A stretch of 64,000 nucleotides of DNA from Berberis thunbergii. Lineage: Eukaryota; Streptophyta; Magnoliopsida; Ranunculales; Berberidaceae. The position numbers and the translations under genes are program-made. Every line of letters starts with the position of its first letter. Position 1 is the stretch's first letter. Of the stretch, positions 58,573-64,000 are shown piece after piece. The stretch covers positions 1,054,001 to 1,118,000 of the forward strand of contig QNQO01000201.1 in assembly GCA_003290165.1 (NCBI GenBank), given 5' to 3'. The notes beneath the pieces are model-generated. The model was not told the DNA's origin. It saw nothing but the letters and a program-made list of their open reading frames with translations, and did not search any database.

Positions 58573-59600
58573 AAAGGGCTCAATAAAATCCTAACACTGG
58601 CGCAACATATTTTCAGAGAAATCCAATGCACCAACTGCAGAGTAGATTTTGGATTTGGAAAATTTTCTTGAAAACAAATCACTTCCACAGCTATATAACA
58701 TCTACAAAGAGGACAACCTTCTTCTAGAAAATATAATATTCCCTCACCTACCCATGAGTTTGTTATCTCCTAATAAAAATACAAAAAATAAAAAGGTACT
58801 TATGAAAACCTAAAGATTTGTATATGAACAGAAAAGGTTAAGAGCATCTTCAGTCGTTGGGTAAAATAACTTTTACACAAAATAAAACACCATAATCACA
58901 TGCTATTATTGCACCTATTTTGGCTGAAAAAACCTGAACATATGATAAATTTACCCCATTGCTAAAGTAAGCATTTAGTTGACTGTGGTGCCTTTTCAGA
59001 GGTCAAAGAAGAGGCCCCCTCTCTAAACATAGTAGCTATTGTACATTTAGCTAAGACCGAAGACCTTATCCAACAAGGACTGTTGATGGTTAAAGTGAAA
59101 GACACTCCCTTACCTTAAGTTCATCATTGCATATGTCATGCCATTGGAAAAATATCCTAGTTGACCTACATAGAAAAAAAAATACCATTTCATTAGGAGA
59201 CATGTCTAACTTGAAGAACAATGCTTACTTATAAACTTGGCCCCATTGATAAGCCATGAGGCCACTCGTCTACAACAGACAAGTTGAGAGATCGTACCCA
59301 TGATTAAGTTGATATATGTTATACCAACAAATCATGATCGCCACGACGTGGTGAACATATAGCACATATTAGTAAAATGTTGGTAGTATCGTGATCCTTC
59401 TGATATTCTACACTTATGATTATATCACTTTTATAAGGTAAATCCTTTCTACATCTAATCTATTATTTAACTGTTCGTTCTTTTCATCAACCCATTAAAT
59501 GTGTAATTTCCTTTATTTTCTCAGAATCTCATTGCGATTTTGTTTTCATACCTTTCTTATGTGAAGTGCCAGTCGTACATGAGGGTTGTTAGCTCAGTAA
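58573..59600. other. Gene-free stretch
   Basis: AT-rich; no coding, RNA or repeat boundary recognised. Confidence 0.5.
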
Positions 59601-59609
59601 TCTAAGTTA

Positions 59610-60740
59610 ATAATGCTGCAAAAAATTGCTGATTAATTGGCGATTAATCGCAATTTGGGCTTTGACCAAACTGATTTGGGTGAAAACTGCCGGGGTTTAG
59701 CGGACATCGATTAATCAGAGAAAAATCGGTGAGTCACCGATTAATTGGCCAGTCGATTTATCACTATGTATAAAAAAAACCAAACTCAAGATTCTCATTT
59801 CATTCGTATGCCGCAGCTCCCCCAACTCAGATCCTACAGAAAAGAAGAAAAGTAAGAAGAAGAGAGAATGTGAAGATCTCTCGACGGCGGCGACGACTAA
59901 ATCTCTGGCTCTGGACAACAACGACGATCTCTGTCTCTCTTTTCTTCCTCCCTTTCAAACCAAATCAGAAAGGTAAATGTACCACTTCAACCCTAATTTC
60001 CCTCTTCCCTCTCCTCTTAGTCCCCATCCCACTCAACATCCTCTCTTTTCCTCCCTATTCTGTAGAATTCATATGGACTATGGGAGTTTGTTGATTGAGC
60101 TTGTTTGTAGTCATGTGGATTTTGGTGAAACAATTGATTGTTATCGGAACGAATTGGATTCAACTCGTTGATACTAAACTCCCATTATTCTGTGTATTTG
60201 ACATTTTTGGCCGTCTGACTTAGAGCACTAATAATTGAACCTCACAATTTCTTTGAAAGTTTGTGATTATGCGTGACAAATCTAAACAATTTTCACGCAC
60301 TTCAGTCATGACTTTCTTTATTCTTTGGTCTAGAATATATTGGCACAATCCTCTGAATGTGAAGTATTTTTGTTTGTACAAAGTAGCCATTCTAGATATA
60401 TTTTCGGTTCAAAGTAATACGGTTTACCTTCATGGGTTAGAGGGTTAGGTAGGTTGGTTCTTCCTGTTAAGTCCAACATCTATTTTGTTTTTGAATGTTT
60501 GTTTTGGTAGGTTGGCTGTTAAAATAATTTACAATTTTCTTTTAGTTTCTTATAAGTAGCTTGGCAAATAATTAGTAAAATATAATTACAAATTTACACC
60601 ATTTTGATTAGTTATTTATTTTTGTAATATATGACTATGATTAAATTTAAAAATTATATACTTTGAAAAAATTGACCGATTAATCCCCCCAAATAATTCC
60701 GCTTAACCGTAATTCGATCCTTGACCGCGCTACGACTGTT
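59610..60740. mobile_element. Probable TE with GATTAATCG subterminal repeats
   Basis: ATTAATCG/CGATTAAT motifs cluster at the left (59625-59755, at least six copies) and recur at the right (60680-60730), with TTTGACC/TTGACC on both sides. This is the layout of a dispersed plant hAT-like repeat. Exact ends and duplication were not resolved. The middle has a GC-rich CGACGGCGGCGACGACT segment and a possible donor (CAGAAAG|GTAAAT near 59970), looking like a captured leader exon. Confidence 0.4.
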
Positions 60741-60744
60741 TTTC

Positions 60745-61117
60745 CAATTGAGATGCATAGTCAATAATAAGTGAGTAATTAACTGTACTCGTAAAGAAAT
60801 CACAGAAATGGTGAGGCACATCTTCATAATGAACTAGTTTGATCTTTCAGAGTAGATGGTGATTTCATAGAGGATTTTGAAGGCATACCCAACATATTAT
60901 TAGAGGAAGGAATTCTATGGGGCTAGCAATTGATCGCCGCCTGGGTCCAATAGTCATTTCAGGTTTAAGATAACATTCGAGATTTTCAAAGAGTAATTGG
61001 GTGTTTGATAAAATGCTAGTGAAAACCCTAAAATTGGATGTTATATAAGAAATATGTATGAGTTATGTTATTTGAATTTGCTTATTCATATTCAGGAAGG
61101 ACCGTTCATTTCCTTGT
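60745..61117. other. Stretch left of the minus-strand gypsy remnant
   Basis: No integrase, chromodomain or LTR sequence recognised, although these would be expected here if the gypsy element were complete. It marks an internal truncation. Confidence 0.45.
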
Positions 61118-64000
61118 TCAAGAATTAATACATGGTACAGACTTTTCGGAGTTCAGAGTTAAGAAAAGGTCTGCCACCATGGGAGCTGTGAATGGATGGG
61201 AGAGAGCTAAAAAGTGACTTAACTTGGTTAGTCTATCAACCACAACTAATATGACAGACTTGCCATGAAAAATAGGCAATCCTCCAATGAAGTTCATGCT
61301 TACATGTTGCCAAGCATGGTTTGGGACTGGCAATGGTTGTAGGAGGCCCCTGTAGCCTGACTGATCACTCTTATTCTTTTGACAGATATCACAAGACAGA
61401 ATAAATTTGAGAATTTGGGTTTTCATGCCAGGCCAAAAAAAAATGAGGTTTGATTCTCTAGTAGGTTGCTGTAACTCCTGAATGTCCACCCATAGTTGAT
61501 GCATGTAGAGAATAAACAAGCTGGTTTCCCAAATCACCTAAGTGTCTATGTAGATGCTTTTTTTTTGTTCTTGATAAGACCATTGGAGAGGGAGAAAGGA
61601 GGAGCAGCTTGAGGGTCCAGTACAGCTTGTGGAACAGAGATTGTGCTAGAGGATCAGTAGAATAATTACTGATTACTTTTTGGAGCCACTGAGGAGTGAT
61701 AGTAGTCAAAGCTAAGCATGACCTGGGGTCAGCAGTACTCCTAGAGAGTGCATTGGCCACCACATTGTCTGTCCTCTTCTTATAGCTAATTGTATAATCG
61801 TATCCCAACAGTTTGGAGAGCCATTTTTGTTGTAGGATTGTGGTGATATTTTGATCTAGGAAGTGCTTGATGCTTTGGTGGTCTGTCATAATAAATAACT
61901 TGGCTCCTAGTAAGTAGCTTCTCCATTTGTTGACTGCCAAGACAATGGCCATCAATTCTTTTGCGTAGGTCGATAAGGCTATGTTCTTAGGTCCTAAAGC
62001 CTTGTTAAAGTATGCAATAGGATGTCCCTATTGTGATAACACTGCTCCAACTCCTGTTGAGCTTGCATATGTTTCAATATAGAAGGGAAGATAGAAATCA
62101 GGAAGTTGGAGAACAGGAGTAGTGACCATTGCTTGTTTCAGAGCATTAAAAGTTGTATTGGCAACTTCAGACCATAGGAAAACTTCTTTATTTAGTAAAT
62201 CAGTGAGAGGCCTTGCAATACCATAATTTTTCACAAATTTCCTGTAGTAGCTTGTCAGACCAAGGCATCCTCTTAATGCCTTCACTGTTGCGGGTAGAGG
62301 CCATTGCAACATAGCCTTGATTTTTCAGGGTCTGCTGCTACTCTTTTAGTGTTGATAGTGTGGCCCAAGTAGATTAGTTCTTGTTGACCAAATGAACATT
62401 TAGAAAGTTTGGCATATAATGAATGGTTCCTGAGTGTGGAGAGAGTGATGGTTAAGTGATGAAGGTGGAGATCAAGGGATTTACTGTAGACCAATATGTC
62501 ATAAAAAAAAACTAGGATGAACTTTCTTAAGTGAGGTTGGAATACTTGATTCATGAGAGATTGGAATGTAGTAGGAGCATTAGTAAGACCAAAAGGCATT
62601 ACCCTAAACTCAAAATGGCCATGATGTGTTTTGAAGGTAGTCTTGTGAACATCTAAAGGGTGTACCAACACTTGAGGATACCCTGACCTGAGATCAAGCT
62701 TAAAAAAACCTTAGCACCATGAAGTTCATCAAGTAAGTCATCTATGAAAGGCATGAAAAATTTATCTTTGATAGTTAGGTCATTGAGTTTCCTATTATCC
62801 AATCAAAATTTCCATGTAAGGTCTTTTTTTTTACTAGTAAAATTGGGGTAACAAAAGGGCTATTGGAGTGTTGAAAAAGGCCAATGTCAAGCATTTCTTG
62901 GAAAAGTTGTTCAACTACATCCTTTAGGATATGAGGAAGCCTATAAGGGGGTTGTGACGTAGGGAGTGCTTGGGGTTTAAGAGGGATTCTGTGGTCTAGG
63001 CTTCTATGTGGAGGGAGAGATGTAGGAGGGTGAAAAACATCAGCAAAAGAGTCCAGTAATAAAGAAATATGTGGGTCTAAATCAGTGGAAACAAGAAGTG
63101 ATGTGAGAGAAAACAAATGACTCATGAAGAAGGGGGAGTGTTTCTGTAAAAATTTTGAGAACTTAGAATGTTCAATGAGGCATAAAGAAGCTGAGTTAGA
63201 GGTACCTTATAGGGTTAATTACTATCCTTTGTGTGCCAGAGTCAATTGAGGGTTTGTAGGCTCATAACTATATTCCCAAAAGGCTCGAGCCAATCACCTC
63301 CTAATACCATATCATATCCACCCAAATGGAGAACCCTAACAAAACTTTTAAATGCATTGTTTTGCATGGTCCATTGGAAGGGTTTAGAAAAAGCAGAGCT
63401 AGTAAGGATTTATCCATTAGCTACCTTGACCATCATTTGTGGTGTCAGAGATGTAGGCCAATTGGTGGCTTTAATAACCTTAGGATCTATAAAAGAAGGG
63501 TGCTTCCCATATCAATCACGATTGAGATGAGTTTTTTCTTAACAAAACCTTTAAGAAGTATAGTGTTGGAAGAGGAACTTCTATGAAGGGCATGGATGAA
63601 GAGTTCCATGTTAGAAGGTATCTCTTGGGCAAGGTTTTCAGTGAGCTCAGAACACGATGTTTCCTCCTTTTGAATCTCCTCATCAGTGATTAACATGTAT
63701 AGTTGTTGTTGTTTTCAAAGATGGCATATCCTATAAATTTCATCACAGTTATAGCAAAGGCCTTTTTCCTTTGTCAATCTCATTTGGGTCGAGGCCAGTC
63801 TCCGAATAGGAGTAGAGAAAGGTAGCTTAGGATTGCCACTGGGATGAGAAGAGGTGTTGTTGTTGTGTGGTGAATGAGGAGGAAGTGATGGGAGAGCATT
63901 ATCGTGGAATGGTGGTGGAGTTGTATTGGTGACAAAGGTTTTTGACCAAGTACTAGAGTATTGATTCATTGGGTAATTTCTACGTGGAGATGGAGTGGAG
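61118..64000 (-). pseudogene. Decayed Ty3/gypsy gag-pol, minus strand, runs off window
   Basis: Read from the right edge: zinc knuckle CYNCDEIYRICH (about 63715-63760); protease IDMGST with the catalytic DSG altered (about 63500) and a GYDMVLGGDWL block (63300); RT start LPHILKDVVEQLFQEML, SPFVTPILLVKKK (62810-62960); RT core [33 protein letters not shown] (62490-62610); RNase [17 protein letters not shown], then [25 protein letters not shown]; integrase zinc finger CDICQKNK and LVVVDRLTKLSHF, AHPFTAP-like block to 61180, after which sequence is lost. The RT catalytic motif is FYD instead of FDD. Frameshifts occur near 62300, 62700 and 62810. A chromovirus-like relative, distinct from the element at 18388-25109. 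No LTR is in view. Confidence 0.88.

Noticed and set aside
63231..63586. Two plus-strand frames near the right end
   Set aside because: They lie antisense to the gypsy protease region (minus strand), which has recognisable blocks.

Overview
This is nuclear DNA from a flowering plant, most likely a eudicot. The evidence is long AT-rich GT-AG introns, two plant-type multi-exon loci, and a heavy load of plant transposons: Ty3/gypsy, copia, hAT, Mutator-like and CACTA. Nothing bacterial or organellar was seen. No tRNA, rRNA or CRISPR was recognised. Most long reading frames here are decayed transposon coding sequence, not host genes.

Layout. 1-1460: decayed Ty3/gypsy pol. 2231-2928: small hAT element with an exact 8-bp target duplication. 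3786-31073: a RanBPM-like (SPRY, CTLH/CRA) locus on the plus strand. It is spread over 27 kb and carries several frame lesions, so it is called a pseudogene. Its introns hold a hAT element (6923-7836), a GCCTC-rich hAT family (9500-10330 and 29081-30136), a miniature LTR element (10980-12185), a full-length chromovirus-like gypsy element (18388-25109, itself carrying a third copy of the hAT family at 19243-20310), a Mutator-like element (25837-27442) and foldback elements. 32670-37650: an apparently intact gene for a plant bZIP-like protein of the At4g06598/At1g58110 type, 379 residues, with an unusual basic region and a GC-AG intron.

39600-41200: decayed gypsy gag-like region. 41763 to about 52030: nested transposons. 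An outer CACTA element (TNPA-like and TNP2 pseudogenes, minus strand) is split by a hAT-like element (44234-50313). That element is split in turn by a second CACTA element (44265 to about 49236) carrying exon-intron fragments of two host genes, a GH35 beta-galactosidase and an ANTH-domain (AP180/CALM-like) protein. 52150-53440: copia RT/RNase H remnant. 57542-58381: a Pack-MULE-like element with TIRs of about 165 bp. 61118-64000: decayed chromovirus-like gypsy gag-pol on the minus strand, running off the window.

The only locus judged likely to make a normal host protein is the bZIP-like gene. The rest is an insertion record, with insertions nested up to three deep, and the best leads are the gene-capturing CACTA, the Pack-MULE and the hAT family that landed 11 bp before a splice acceptor. 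All calls were made by eye from sequence; identities and ages are estimates.
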